This document shows positions 16,960-25,173 of a stretch of 38,958 nucleotides of DNA, one piece after another. The notes below the pieces were generated by a model. That model did not search any database. It had not been told where the DNA came from and saw nothing but the letters and a program-made list of their open reading frames with translations. Each line of letters begins with the position of its first letter. Positions within the stretch are counted from its first letter, which is position 1. The stretch is from positions 1 to 38,958 of the forward strand of contig JANXMS010000605.1 in assembly GCA_025354525.1 (NCBI GenBank). The letters run 5' to 3'. The position numbers and the translations under genes were made by a program. The stretch comes from Acidobacteriota bacterium. GTDB lineage: Bacteria; Acidobacteriota; Terriglobia; Bryobacterales; Bryobacteraceae.

Positions 16960-18170
16960 TTCCGAAAACTCATCTGCATCGTCTTCAACGCCATCTCAAT
17001 CTTCTTCCCACCCCGCATCACCTCGAGCGTCGCTCCATCCCCCGGAGCCTTGCGCAACACCAGATACAACGTCGCCGTATGCGCATGACTATCCACCCGC
17101 TTCCCGTCCACCGCCGTAATCACATCCCCCACCTCCAACCCGTGCAGCTCCATCGTCTTCGCCGTGCTCGATACGTATTTCACCATGCTCGCAAACCCCT
17201 CCGCCGGCAACCCCATCGCCTTCTTCTCCTCCCCGCTCAGCGGTCGATCATCAAAGAAAAACCGCGGCTCCACGCTCGACTGCCGAAACTTCGTATCCGT
17301 CAACCACCACCGCACCGGCAGCGCAATTGCCAGCTCCACCATCGCCCCAACCCGCTCCACCGTCACCTTGGCCACGCTAGCCGTCCGCGGCGTTTCATTG
17401 TACCGGTGCTGCACGTCCCCAAACGTCCAAACCGTCTTCCCCTCCCACTGCGCAATCCGATCCCCCGCCTTCATCCCTGCCTCCCCCGCCGCCCCCGTCG
17501 CCTCCTTCACCACCAACCCCTTCGGCACGTCAAGACTAACCCCGATCGCTTTCAAATCCGGCGACCGAAACAAATGCTGCAACTTGTCCAACGTCCCGTC
17601 CTGTTGCCGATGCAGGTTCTGATAATCCCCAATCAAATGGCACTCCACACACTGGTTCTTCGCAAACGTCCGCTCGACAAGAAGCGCATAGTTTTTCGGA
17701 AAATCCGGCTTCGGCCGAACCGTCGCCGCCGGTCGATTCGCATGAAGCTCCAACCCCTTCGCCGCCGCCAACGTCAAGCTCTCCAAATTCAAATACGCGT
17801 CCGGCGACGTCGAATCCCGCCCCCCGTACCGCATATAAATCTGCTCATCCGCGTTCAACAAATAGAAGTACAGTGTATTGTTCCGATCATGCTCGAACAA
17901 CCCAATATCAATCGTGTCCATCCGCGTGATCCGCACGCACACGTACTGCCGCAACAGCTTGCCCAACACAGAATCTTTCGGTGACAGCACAACCTGTGCG
18001 TCAAAAATCCTACCGTTCGTTCAAGGCTCGCACCGAAACTCCAGGAAGATCGGCTTCCCCGTCGCCTTCGCCGTCTTCACCGCCTCGGCATAACTGTCCA
18101 GCCACACGATATCATCGTCCTGACCCATCGCCATCGCGGCCAAACCAAAAACCAGCAGCAAAAGTCGCAT
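16956..18170 (-). CDS. probable selenoprotein: thioredoxin-fold/PDZ protein with in-frame TGA (Sec50)
   Basis: A 404-aa exported protein if the TGA at 18021-18023 is read as selenocysteine. Residues 1-16 are a signal peptide (M-R-L-L-L-L-V-F-G-L-A-A-M-A-M-G). Residues ~20-140 form a thioredoxin-like domain with the active site F-R-C47-E-P-U50, a CxxU version of CxxC. A single CxxCH (C174-V-E-C-H) could bind a c-type heme. Two PDZ-like domains follow (~205-275 and ~325-400). The frame is identical on both sides of the TGA (starts at 18170 and 17990 differ by a multiple of three) and stays open through the join. A SECIS-like hairpin follows the TGA. From memory, NCBI annotates a related Trx7/PDZ (seleno)protein family. 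A plain nonsense mutation or a downstream restart is the alternative, but the TGA at exactly the CxxC position makes that unlikely. It is coupled by ATGA to the DsbD-like gene. Confidence 0.82.
17979..18015 (-). promoter_or_regulatory. candidate bacterial SECIS hairpin
   Basis: On the minus strand, 18 nt after the TGA, the sequence GAC-GCAC-AGGTT-GTGC-T-GTC folds into a 7 bp stem with a single bulged U on the 3' side and a 5 nt loop containing GG. A short outer pairing (CGGU 18012-18015 with ACCG 17979-17982) could close the structure across an asymmetric internal loop. The loop starts 25 nt after the TGA, inside the range expected of bacterial SECIS elements, and its G-rich loop and bulged U recall the SelB-binding determinants of E. 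coli fdhF. The pairing is seen in the sequence; SelB binding is inferred. Confidence 0.7.
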
Positions 18171-18192
18171 AATCTTCCCCAATTGTAGCAAT

Positions 18193-19101
18193 ATGCCTAT
18201 CCGCCTCTCCGCCTTCCCCAAGTGCTATCTCGACGCCATTGCCGGCGAACGCTCCATGTCCGTCTTCGACTGGATCACCATGGCCCGCCCCCTCGACGCC
18301 GACGGCCTCGAAATGTACGAGGGCTTCTTTACCTCCCTAGAACCCGCCTACCTCGATTCGGTCGGCGACGCCATCTCCACCGCCGGCTTTTCCATGCCCA
18401 TGCTCTGCTGTTCCCCGGATTTCACCAACCCCGATCCCTCCGCCCGCCGACGAGCCGTTGACCACCACGCCGCCCTCATTGCCGTCACCCGACGCCTCGG
18501 CGGACGCGGTGCCGTTTGCCGCGTTCTCAGCGGCCAGCGCTACCCCGAAGTCACCCGCGAACACGGCCTCCATTGCGTCGTCGAATGCATCGAAGCCCTC
18601 CTCCCCGTCGCCCGCGAATACGACATCGTCCTCGGCCTCGAAAACCATTACAAAGACGGCTTCTGGCGCTACCCTGAATTCGCCCAGAAAAAGGACGTCT
18701 TCCTCGAACTCCTCGACCTCATCCCCGACACCGAAAATTTCGGCGTCCAATACGATCCCTCCAACGCCCTCGTCGCCGGCGACGACCCCATTGAACTCCT
18801 CGAACTCGTCGCCCCCCGCGTCGTCTCCATGCACGCTTCCGATCGTTACCTGGTCCCCGGCGCCTCCCTCGAAGACCTCCGCCAATCCGACGGCACCCTC
18901 GGCTACTCGCCCTCGCTCCGCCACGGCGTCACCGGCGAAGGCCTCAACGACTATCACGAAATCTTTCGCATCCTCGCCGCCCATCGCTACTCCGGCTGGA
19001 TTAGCCTCGAAGACGGCATGAACGGCATGGATGAAATGGTCGCCTCCCTCGCCTTTCTCCGCCGCATGAGCGCCCAATACTTCCCGGAGCGGAGCTTATG
19101 A
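18193..19101 (+). CDS. sugar phosphate isomerase/epimerase-like TIM-barrel protein
   Basis: A 302-aa cytoplasmic protein of the xylose isomerase-like TIM-barrel (AP endonuclease family 2) group. Visible motifs are G-L-E-M-Y-E-G-F near the start, a central G-L-E-N-H-Y-K-D (metal-binding Glu and His), G-V-Q-Y-D-P-S-N, V-V-S-M-H-A-S-D and a final G-W-I-S-L-E-D. These carry the Glu, Asp, His and Glu set that binds a divalent metal in this fold. The gene overlaps the next one by ATGA (19098-19101), so it is translated together with a Gfo/Idh/MocA oxidoreductase, a common pairing for inositol or unusual-sugar catabolism. Its ATG is only 22 bp from the ATG of the divergent selenoprotein gene, so at least one promoter must lie inside a coding region. 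The exact substrate is unknown. Confidence 0.85.
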   Translation: MPIRLSAFPKCYLDAIAGERSMSVFDWITMARPLDADGLEMYEGFFTSLEPAYLDSVGDAISTAGFSMPMLCCSPDFTNPDPSARRRAVDHHAALIAVTRRLGGRGAVCRVLSGQRYPEVTREHGLHCVVECIEALLPVAREYDIVLGLENHYKDGFWRYPEFAQKKDVFLELLDLIPDTENFGVQYDPSNALVAGDDPIELLELVAPRVVSMHASDRYLVPGASLEDLRQSDGTLGYSPSLRHGVTGEGLNDYHEIFRILAAHRYSGWISLEDGMNGMDEMVASLAFLRRMSAQYFPERSL

Positions 19102-20114
19102 AAACCGCCCTCATCGGCTGCGGCAAAGTCGGCCACCTCCACGCCGCGGCGCTTTCGGAACTCAGCCAGTTCACCGCCGTCTGCGACCACGACCCCGCCC
19201 GCGCCGCCGCCTTCGCCGCCCAATACGGTGCCACCGCCTTCGCCGACGTCCCCACCATGCTCGCCGCCGGTGTCGAAGCCGTCGTCGTCTGCACGCCCCA
19301 CCCGCTGCACGCCGCCCCCGCCGTCGCCGCCCTCGAACGCGGCATCCATGTCCTCGTCGAAAAGCCCCTCGCCGCCACCGTCGAAGATTGCGACCTCATG
19401 CTCGCCGCCGCCGCCCGCTCCGGGGCCCGCCTCGGCGTCGTCAGCCAACGCCGCTTCTTTGAACCGGTCCTCGCCATGAAAGCCGCTGTCCAAGAAGGCA
19501 AAATCGGCACCCCCATCCTTGGCACCGTCGCCATGTTCTCCTGGCGCGACGAAGCCTACTACCGCTCCGATCCCTGGCGCGGCAAATGGTCCACCGAAGG
19601 CGGCGGCGTACTCATTAACCAAGCTCCCCACCACCTCGATATTCTCCAATGGCTCATGGGCCCCATCCAGAGCGTCTCCGGCATCGCCAGCAATCTCAAC
19701 CACCCCTACATCGAAGTCGAAGATACCGCCATCGCGAATATCCGTTTCACAAACGGCGGCCTCGGCAACATCGTCTGCAGCCTATCGCAGAACCCCGGCA
19801 TCCACACCAAAATCCACATCCACGGATCCAACGGTTACTCCGTCGGCACTCAAACCGACGGCGGTGCCACCTTCATCGCCGGCATGTCCGGCACCATCCT
19901 GGAACCTGCCTACAACGACCTCTGGACCATCCCCGGCGAATCCGCGCCCACTTACACCGCCCCCGCGGATCCCATCTCCCACTACCATCGCCTCCAAGTT
20001 CAGGACTTTCTCCAAGCCATCGCCGAAAGCCGCCCCTTCGTCTCCCCCGCCGAAGACGGCAGAAAAGTCGTCGACTTGATCCGCCGAATTTACGCTTCTA
20101 CTATCGAAAGTTAA
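19098..20114 (+). CDS. Gfo/Idh/MocA-family oxidoreductase
   Basis: A 338-aa NAD(P)-dependent dehydrogenase. The N-terminal Rossmann fold is plain: A-L-I-G-C-G-K-V-G-H-L-H-A-A-A (3-17), D-H-D-P-A-R-A as the second-strand acidic end, and H-V-L-V-E-K-P-L-A (about 86-94), the hallmark lysine motif of the Gfo/Idh/MocA family. The C-terminal alpha/beta domain includes G-G-G-V-L-I-N-Q-A-P-H-H-L-D, with the catalytic-type histidines. It is translationally coupled to the preceding isomerase-like gene. Together they suggest oxidation and rearrangement of a sugar, inositol or amino-sugar derivative. No sugar transporter lies next to them. It ends 12 bp before the small secreted-protein gene. Confidence 0.9.
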   Translation: MKTALIGCGKVGHLHAAALSELSQFTAVCDHDPARAAAFAAQYGATAFADVPTMLAAGVEAVVVCTPHPLHAAPAVAALERGIHVLVEKPLAATVEDCDLMLAAAARSGARLGVVSQRRFFEPVLAMKAAVQEGKIGTPILGTVAMFSWRDEAYYRSDPWRGKWSTEGGGVLINQAPHHLDILQWLMGPIQSVSGIASNLNHPYIEVEDTAIANIRFTNGGLGNIVCSLSQNPGIHTKIHIHGSNGYSVGTQTDGGATFIAGMSGTILEPAYNDLWTIPGESAPTYTAPADPISHYHRLQVQDFLQAIAESRPFVSPAEDGRKVVDLIRRIYASTIES

Positions 20115-20126
20115 GAAAGTAACGAT

Positions 20127-20903
20127 ATGATGAAGACTATGTCATTAGTCAAATTCTCACTCTCCCTAGCCCTCTTCTCCGCCGCGGCCTTCGCTCAGGA
20201 ATGCTCCACCGCTTCCCTCACCGGTTCTTACGGCTATACCATCAACGGCACCATCACCAACGCAGCCGACAAGCTCGTCACCTCTTCTCAGGTCGGTCGC
20301 ATCACTTTTGACGGAAAGGGGGCCTACTCTGGCGTGGGTGTCTCCACCTCCGGAGCCAAAGCGGAAATCGGCGAATTCACCGGCGTCATCCAGATTGGTT
20401 CCGACTGCACCGCCGTCGCCAAAACCGGCATCGGTGCCGACGCCACCAATTTCGATCTCGTCGTCGTCAACAACGGCAGCGACTTCGCTATCGTCGTACG
20501 CGCTGGCGACGCCACCCTCGCTGGCAGCGGCAGCAAAATCGAAGGCCAAGGCACTTGCAGCCCCGCCAGCTTGACCGGAACCTTCGGCTACCAAGGTGAA
20601 GGCGTCGTCGCCGTTGACGGCAAAGGAAAGTCCACCGCCGAAATCGGCATTCTCACCTTCGACGGTAAAGGCGAAGTCAAGGGCACCTTCAGCGCCATTT
20701 CGGGTGGCCAATCCGTCCGCCAGTCGTTCACGGGCGTCTATGCCCTCGGCGATATTTGCTACGGCTCGGCGGCCTACAATGTCGGCGGCTCTGACTACGA
20801 AATGAACTTCATGGTCGTCAACAGCGGCAACCAGATCCTCTACTCCGAACTCTCTTCGGGCTACGTCGTCACCGGCGCTGGCGTCCGCACCGTCGTCAAG
20901 TAA
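20127..20903 (+). CDS. secreted protein with two tandem repeat domains, function unknown
   Basis: A 258-aa exported protein (leader ending S-A-A-A-F-A-Q, ~24). The mature part consists of two related halves. Each begins C-S-x-A-S-L-T-G-x-x-G-Y and contains I/L-T-F-D-G-K-G-x-x-x-G, so an ancestral domain of about 110 residues was duplicated. Each half also has a second cysteine (S-D-C-T-A and D-I-C-Y-G), which suggests one disulfide per domain. Proteins with these C-S-x-x-S-L-x-G-x-Y repeats are common as secreted proteins in Acidobacteriota, from memory, but I know of no assigned function. The start could be either of the two tandem ATGs at 20127 and 20130. Confidence 0.75.
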   Translation: MMKTMSLVKFSLSLALFSAAAFAQECSTASLTGSYGYTINGTITNAADKLVTSSQVGRITFDGKGAYSGVGVSTSGAKAEIGEFTGVIQIGSDCTAVAKTGIGADATNFDLVVVNNGSDFAIVVRAGDATLAGSGSKIEGQGTCSPASLTGTFGYQGEGVVAVDGKGKSTAEIGILTFDGKGEVKGTFSAISGGQSVRQSFTGVYALGDICYGSAAYNVGGSDYEMNFMVVNSGNQILYSELSSGYVVTGAGVRTVVK

Positions 20904-20923
20904 CTCTCCTCTCGGGAGGTGAG
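20904..20923 (+). terminator. short hairpin after the two-repeat protein gene
   Basis: Immediately after the TAA at 20901-20903 lies CTCTCCTC-TCGG-GAGGTGAG, an 8 bp stem with one T-T mismatch and a 4 nt loop. There is no U-tract, so intrinsic termination is uncertain. The right arm contains GGGAGGTGA, which could serve as a rather distant ribosome site for the GTG start at 20937; folding would then hide it. Confidence 0.3.
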
Positions 20924-20936
20924 ATAAGATAGCGCA

Positions 20937-22742
20937 GTGCGCTCTCTACTCACCTCCCTCCTCCTCGTCTCCCCTCTTCTCAGCCAAGACTTCCACCTCA
21001 AAAATGGAGACCGCGTCGTCTTCTTCGGTGACTCCATCACCGACCAGCGCCTCTACACCACCTTCACCGAAACCTTCGTCCTCACCCGCTTTCCCGATCG
21101 CAAAATCGCGTTCACTCATTCCGGCTGGGGCGGCGACCGCGTCACCGGCGGCGCCGGCGGCGGCATCGCCCAACGCCTCGATCGCGACGTCTTCTCCTAC
21201 CAACCCACCGTCGTCACCATCATGCTCGGCATGAACGACGGCCGCTCCCGCGCCTTCGATCAACAGATCTTCGACATCTATTCAAACGGCTACCGCAACA
21301 TCATCAAGCAGCTTAAGGCCAACCTCCCCAACGCCCGCATCACCGCCATTCAGCCTTCCCCCTACGACGACGTCACGCAGGAACCCCGCTTCCCCGGCGG
21401 CTATAACGCCGTCCTCCTCCGCTACTCCGAATTCCTCTCCACCCTCGCCCAATCCGAAAAACTTACCCTCGCCGACCTCAACCGCCCCGTCACCGCCATG
21501 CTCGCCAAAGCCAAGGCCACCGACGCCGCCCTCGCCCCCAAAATCATCCCGGACCGCGTCCACCCCGGTGCCGCCGGTCACCTCATCATGGCCGGCGGAC
21601 TCCTCACCGGTTGGAACGCTCCGAGCGTCGTCAGCACCGTCTCCATCGACGTTCCCACCCGTCGCTTCGTCAAAACCGAAAACACTGCCGCCGATATCCT
21701 CGCCTTCGCGGGCGGCGTCACCTGGACCCAAAAAGACCGCGCCCTCCCTATGCCCATCGACACCGCCGACCCCGTCATGGCCCTCGCCGTCAAATCCTCT
21801 GACTTCATCGAACGCTTCAACCAGCAGATCCTCAAAGTCTCCGGCCTCGCCCCCGGCCCCCACACCCTCCGCATTGATGGCAGCGAAGTCGTCACCCGCT
21901 CCGCCGCCGAATGGGCCGCCGGGGTCAACCTCGCCACCCTCCAAACCCCCATGTCCGCCCAGGCCACCCAGGTCCACTCCCTTACCCTCCGCCACACCGG
22001 GCTCCATCAAGCCCGTTGGCGCACCTACCAAGTCCCCTTGGCGAATGATGGCCTCACCAACCTCTCGAAAAGCCTCGAAGTCATGGACGCCGTCGAAGCC
22101 GAAATCATCGCCCAGCAGCGCCAACTCGCCCAGCCTGTCCCCCACCGTTTCGAGCTCCTCGCCGGCCCCTCCGCCTTCAAAGCCATTTTTAACAACCAGG
22201 ATCTAACCGGCTGGCACATCAGCCAAGTCAACCATCACGGCCAAACCGCCGCCTGGCGCGTCGAAGACAACGCCATCACCGGCACCCAAGATCGCCCCGG
22301 CCACGGCGGTATCATCCTCACCGACAAGCCCTATAAGAATTTCGAAATCACCCTCGAAATCAACCCCACCTACGGCTGCGACGGCGGTCTCTTCCTCCGC
22401 GCCAACGAGAAGGGGGAAGCTTACCAAGTCCTGCTCGACTACCTCGACGGCGGAGCCATCGGCGGCATCTACGGCGAGCGCCTCAAGGATGTCAAAACCT
22501 TCGTCCCCAACTGGTCCGAATGGTATCGCCGCAACGATTGGAACCATCTCCGCGCCCGCATCGAAGGCGATATCCCCCACATCCAGGTCTGGCTCAACGG
22601 CATCCAAATCACCAACTTCATCGACACCGCCAACCACGGCCAGCCCGCCGGCATGATCGCCGTCCAAGTCCACGGCGGCAACCGCTGGATCCCCGGCGGA
22701 AAGCAGCGCTTCCGCAACATTATGATCCGCGAACTGCTCTAG
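20937..22742 (+). CDS. secreted SGNH hydrolase fused to a DUF1080 domain
   Basis: A 601-aa exported two-domain enzyme. After the signal peptide (to about L-L-S-Q, 16), residues ~25-220 are an SGNH/GDSL hydrolase: block I F-F-G-D-S33-I-T-D, block II glycine in S-G-W-G-G-D-R-V, block III G-M-N-D and block V D-R-V-H-P. The set Ser, Gly, Asn, His is complete, so an acetyl- or acyl-esterase is likely. The C-terminal ~190 residues match DUF1080 (concanavalin-like, now linked to 3-keto-disaccharide hydrolases): D-L-T-G-W-H, G-D/E-x-x-L-T-D-K-P-Y-K-N-F-E and C-D-G-G-L-F-L-R. The fusion points to attack on decorated carbohydrate. The start is GTG at 20937; the best ribosome site (GGGAGGT) is 16 nt away, so the start is less certain. 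It ends 4 bp before the stop of kdsA, which is convergent. Confidence 0.85.
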   Translation: MRSLLTSLLLVSPLLSQDFHLKNGDRVVFFGDSITDQRLYTTFTETFVLTRFPDRKIAFTHSGWGGDRVTGGAGGGIAQRLDRDVFSYQPTVVTIMLGMNDGRSRAFDQQIFDIYSNGYRNIIKQLKANLPNARITAIQPSPYDDVTQEPRFPGGYNAVLLRYSEFLSTLAQSEKLTLADLNRPVTAMLAKAKATDAALAPKIIPDRVHPGAAGHLIMAGGLLTGWNAPSVVSTVSIDVPTRRFVKTENTAADILAFAGGVTWTQKDRALPMPIDTADPVMALAVKSSDFIERFNQQILKVSGLAPGPHTLRIDGSEVVTRSAAEWAAGVNLATLQTPMSAQATQVHSLTLRHTGLHQARWRTYQVPLANDGLTNLSKSLEVMDAVEAEIIAQQRQLAQPVPHRFELLAGPSAFKAIFNNQDLTGWHISQVNHHGQTAAWRVEDNAITGTQDRPGHGGIILTDKPYKNFEITLEINPTYGCDGGLFLRANEKGEAYQVLLDYLDGGAIGGIYGERLKDVKTFVPNWSEWYRRNDWNHLRARIEGDIPHIQVWLNGIQITNFIDTANHGQPAGMIAVQVHGGNRWIPGGKQRFRNIMIRELL

Positions 22743-22746
22743 GCCT

Positions 22747-23532
22747 TCAATCGATCGGCTTCAAGTGCCGCCGCGTCACCACATCCAACTCTTGTAGCCT
22801 CTTCCAAAAACCGCCCAATTCGTCCAGCGGCAACGCATTCGCCCCGTCCGAAAGCGCCCGCTCCGGCTCTTCGTGCACCTCCACGAAAACCCCGTCCACC
22901 CCAATCGCCACCGCCGCCCGCGCCAACGGCTCTATAAACTCCGGCTGCCCGCCGCTCCCGTTCCCCGCCGCCCCCGGCAACTGCACGCTATGCGTCGCGT
23001 CAAAAATCACCGGCCACCCAAAGCTCCGCAGAATCACCAAACTCCGCATGTCGACGACTAAATTGTTATACCCAAACGAAGTCCCCCGCTCCGTCAGCAG
23101 GATGTTGTTATTCCCCGTCGAAGCCACTTTGTCCGCCGCCAAACGAATATCCCACGGCGAAACGAACTGGCCCTTCTTGATGTTTACGACGCGCCCCGAC
23201 CGCCCCGCCTCCAACAGCAAATCCGTCTGCCGACACAAAAACGCCGGAATCTGAATGATGTCGCAAACCTCGGCTGCCAAAGCCACCTGCCCCGGCTCAT
23301 GCACATCCGTCATGATCCGAAAGCCCCGGTCCTTCACCTGCTGCAGCATCCGTATCCCGTCCACCAACCCCGGCCCCCGATACGAGTGCACGCTCGACCG
23401 ATTCGCCTTGTCGAACGAAGCCTTGAAAACAAAATCCCCCGCCATCGCCTTGATGCTTTCGGCCAGAAAAAACAGGTGCTCTTCGCTCTCAATCACACAC
23501 GGCCCAGCAATCAGCTCCAAGTTATTGGGCAT
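22747..23532 (-). CDS. kdsA: 3-deoxy-8-phosphooctulonate synthase
   Basis: A 261-aa cytoplasmic enzyme condensing phosphoenolpyruvate with arabinose 5-phosphate to KDO 8-phosphate, the committed step of KDO synthesis for lipopolysaccharide. Family features are clear: I-A-G-P-C-V-I-E-S near the N-terminus, F-K-A-S-F-D-K-A-N-R-S-S (substrate binding), D-V-H-E-P, I-P-A-F-L-C-R-Q-T-D, N-I-K-K-G-Q-F and F-D-A-T-H-S-V-Q. The length is slightly below that of E. coli KdsA (284 aa). It is the last gene of kdsB-pyrG-kdsA and overlaps the end of pyrG by 11 bp. KDO production shows an LPS-bearing Gram-negative cell. Confidence 0.96.
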   Translation of the reverse strand: MPNNLELIAGPCVIESEEHLFFLAESIKAMAGDFVFKASFDKANRSSVHSYRGPGLVDGIRMLQQVKDRGFRIMTDVHEPGQVALAAEVCDIIQIPAFLCRQTDLLLEAGRSGRVVNIKKGQFVSPWDIRLAADKVASTGNNNILLTERGTSFGYNNLVVDMRSLVILRSFGWPVIFDATHSVQLPGAAGNGSGGQPEFIEPLARAAVAIGVDGVFVEVHEEPERALSDGANALPLDELGGFWKRLQELDVVTRRHLKPID

Positions 23533-25156
23533 GCATCAACTCCGCACTCCGCCCAATCCGCCGTAAATGCTCCTCGTAAGACGCACTTACAAACGAAGTA
23601 AACAACGGATGCGGCTCCAAGGGCTTCGATTTCAACTCTGGATGGAACTGGCAACCCAGATACCAGGGATGATCTTTCACCTCGCAGATTTCCACATACA
23701 CCCCGTCCGGCGTCTGCCCCGTCAACTGCAACCCGCCCTCGGTCAAAACCTTCTCAAAGTCTCGATTAAACTCAAATCGGTGCCGATGCCGCTCACTGAC
23801 TAACTCCTTCCCATAAGCCTCCCGCGCAAAGCTCCCCTCCGCCAACTGGCAAGGGTAAGCCCCCAGCCGCATCGTCCCGCCCAACTCATCCACCCCCGTC
23901 AACTCCCGCAGCTTATAAATCACCCGATGCGGCGTCGACGGATCAAACTCGGTCGAATCCGCCTGCGGCATCCCACACACGTTGCGCGCAAATTCAATCA
24001 CCATCGTCTGCATCCCCAGGCAAATTCCGAAATACGGCACCTTATGCTCCCGCGCATACCGAATCGCGTTCAACATCCCATTCACGCCGCGCTTGCCGAA
24101 CCCACCCGGCACCAAAATGCCATCAAACTGCCGCAAGGTCTCCGCGCACTCCGGCCAATGCAAGTTCTCGGCCTCAATCCAATGGATGATCACCTTCAAA
24201 CGCTTCGCCAACCCACCGTGCAGCAGCGCCTCTTTCAGGCTCTTATAGCTGTCCTCGTACTCCACATACTTGCCCACCAACCCGATATGAACCTCGTCGT
24301 TGGTGTTCTGCATCCGATCCAACATCTCGGTCCACTTCGATAGATCCCGCGCCGGGGAATCCATCCGAAACTGGTGCAGAATAATCTCGTCCACGCCCTG
24401 CTCGGCAAACGTCAGCGGCACTTCGTAAATTGTCTTCGCGTCCGCGGCGCTAATCACCGCCCGCGGCTCCACGTCGCAGAACAGCGCAATCTTCTCTTTC
24501 AAATCCGCGCTCAACGGCCGCTCACTCCGGCATATCAGAATGTCCGGCTGTACGCCAATCGCCCGCAGCTCTTTCACGCTATGCTGCGTCGGCTTCGTCT
24601 TCAGCTCATGCGCCGCCGCAATCCACGGCACCAAACTCACATGTACAAAAATCGTGTTATCCCGGCCCTTTTCGTGCCGAACTTGCCGAATCGCCTCCAA
24701 AAACGGCAGCGACTCAATATCGCCCACCGTCCCGCCAATCTCGACGATCACAACATCGACATCATGCGAAACCCGCTCAATTCCGGCCTTGATCTCGTTC
24801 GTCACATGCGGAATCACCTGCACCGTCTGGCCCAGATAATCGCCCCGCCGCTCTCGGCTGATAATCGTCTCGTAAATTCGTCCCGACGTTAGGTTGTTCG
24901 CCTGCGTCAGCGGAGCATGCGTAAACCGTTCATAGTGGCCCAAGTCCAGGTCCGTCTCCGCCCCGTCGTCGGTCACAAACACTTCCCCGTGCTGAAACGG
25001 GCTCATCGTCCCCGGATCCACGTTCAAATAAGGGTCGAACTTCTGTAGCGTGACACGAAGCCCACGACTCTCCAGCAAGCAGCCGATCGACGAAGCGGCG
25101 ATCCCCTTGCCTAACGAACTCACCACACCACCGGTCACGAAAATATATTTGGCCAT
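23522..25156 (-). CDS. pyrG: CTP synthase
   Basis: A 544-aa enzyme making CTP from UTP, ATP and glutamine. The N-terminal synthetase domain carries V-T-G-G-V-V-S-S-L-G-K-G (8-19). The C-terminal class I glutamine amidotransferase domain has the nucleophile in F-G-I-C-L-G-M-Q and the C-Q-F-H-P-E histidine/glutamate pair. Length and motifs are those of a normal full-size PyrG. It lies between kdsB and kdsA, 17 bp from kdsB. The arrangement makes sense because KdsB consumes CTP to activate KDO, and the same gene order is seen in many Gram-negative bacteria. Confidence 0.97.
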   Translation of the reverse strand: MAKYIFVTGGVVSSLGKGIAASSIGCLLESRGLRVTLQKFDPYLNVDPGTMSPFQHGEVFVTDDGAETDLDLGHYERFTHAPLTQANNLTSGRIYETIISRERRGDYLGQTVQVIPHVTNEIKAGIERVSHDVDVVIVEIGGTVGDIESLPFLEAIRQVRHEKGRDNTIFVHVSLVPWIAAAHELKTKPTQHSVKELRAIGVQPDILICRSERPLSADLKEKIALFCDVEPRAVISAADAKTIYEVPLTFAEQGVDEIILHQFRMDSPARDLSKWTEMLDRMQNTNDEVHIGLVGKYVEYEDSYKSLKEALLHGGLAKRLKVIIHWIEAENLHWPECAETLRQFDGILVPGGFGKRGVNGMLNAIRYAREHKVPYFGICLGMQTMVIEFARNVCGMPQADSTEFDPSTPHRVIYKLRELTGVDELGGTMRLGAYPCQLAEGSFAREAYGKELVSERHRHRFEFNRDFEKVLTEGGLQLTGQTPDGVYVEICEVKDHPWYLGCQFHPELKSKPLEPHPLFTSFVSASYEEHLRRIGRSAELMHAQ

Positions 25157-25173
25157 AGCGAAAGGAAACGGAT

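Noticed and set aside
18021-18023. Reading the TGA as an ordinary nonsense mutation in a decaying gene
   Set aside because: No other stop or frameshift occurs in the 404-codon frame, the TGA sits exactly at the CxxC position, a SECIS-like hairpin follows, and the next gene is still ATGA-coupled.
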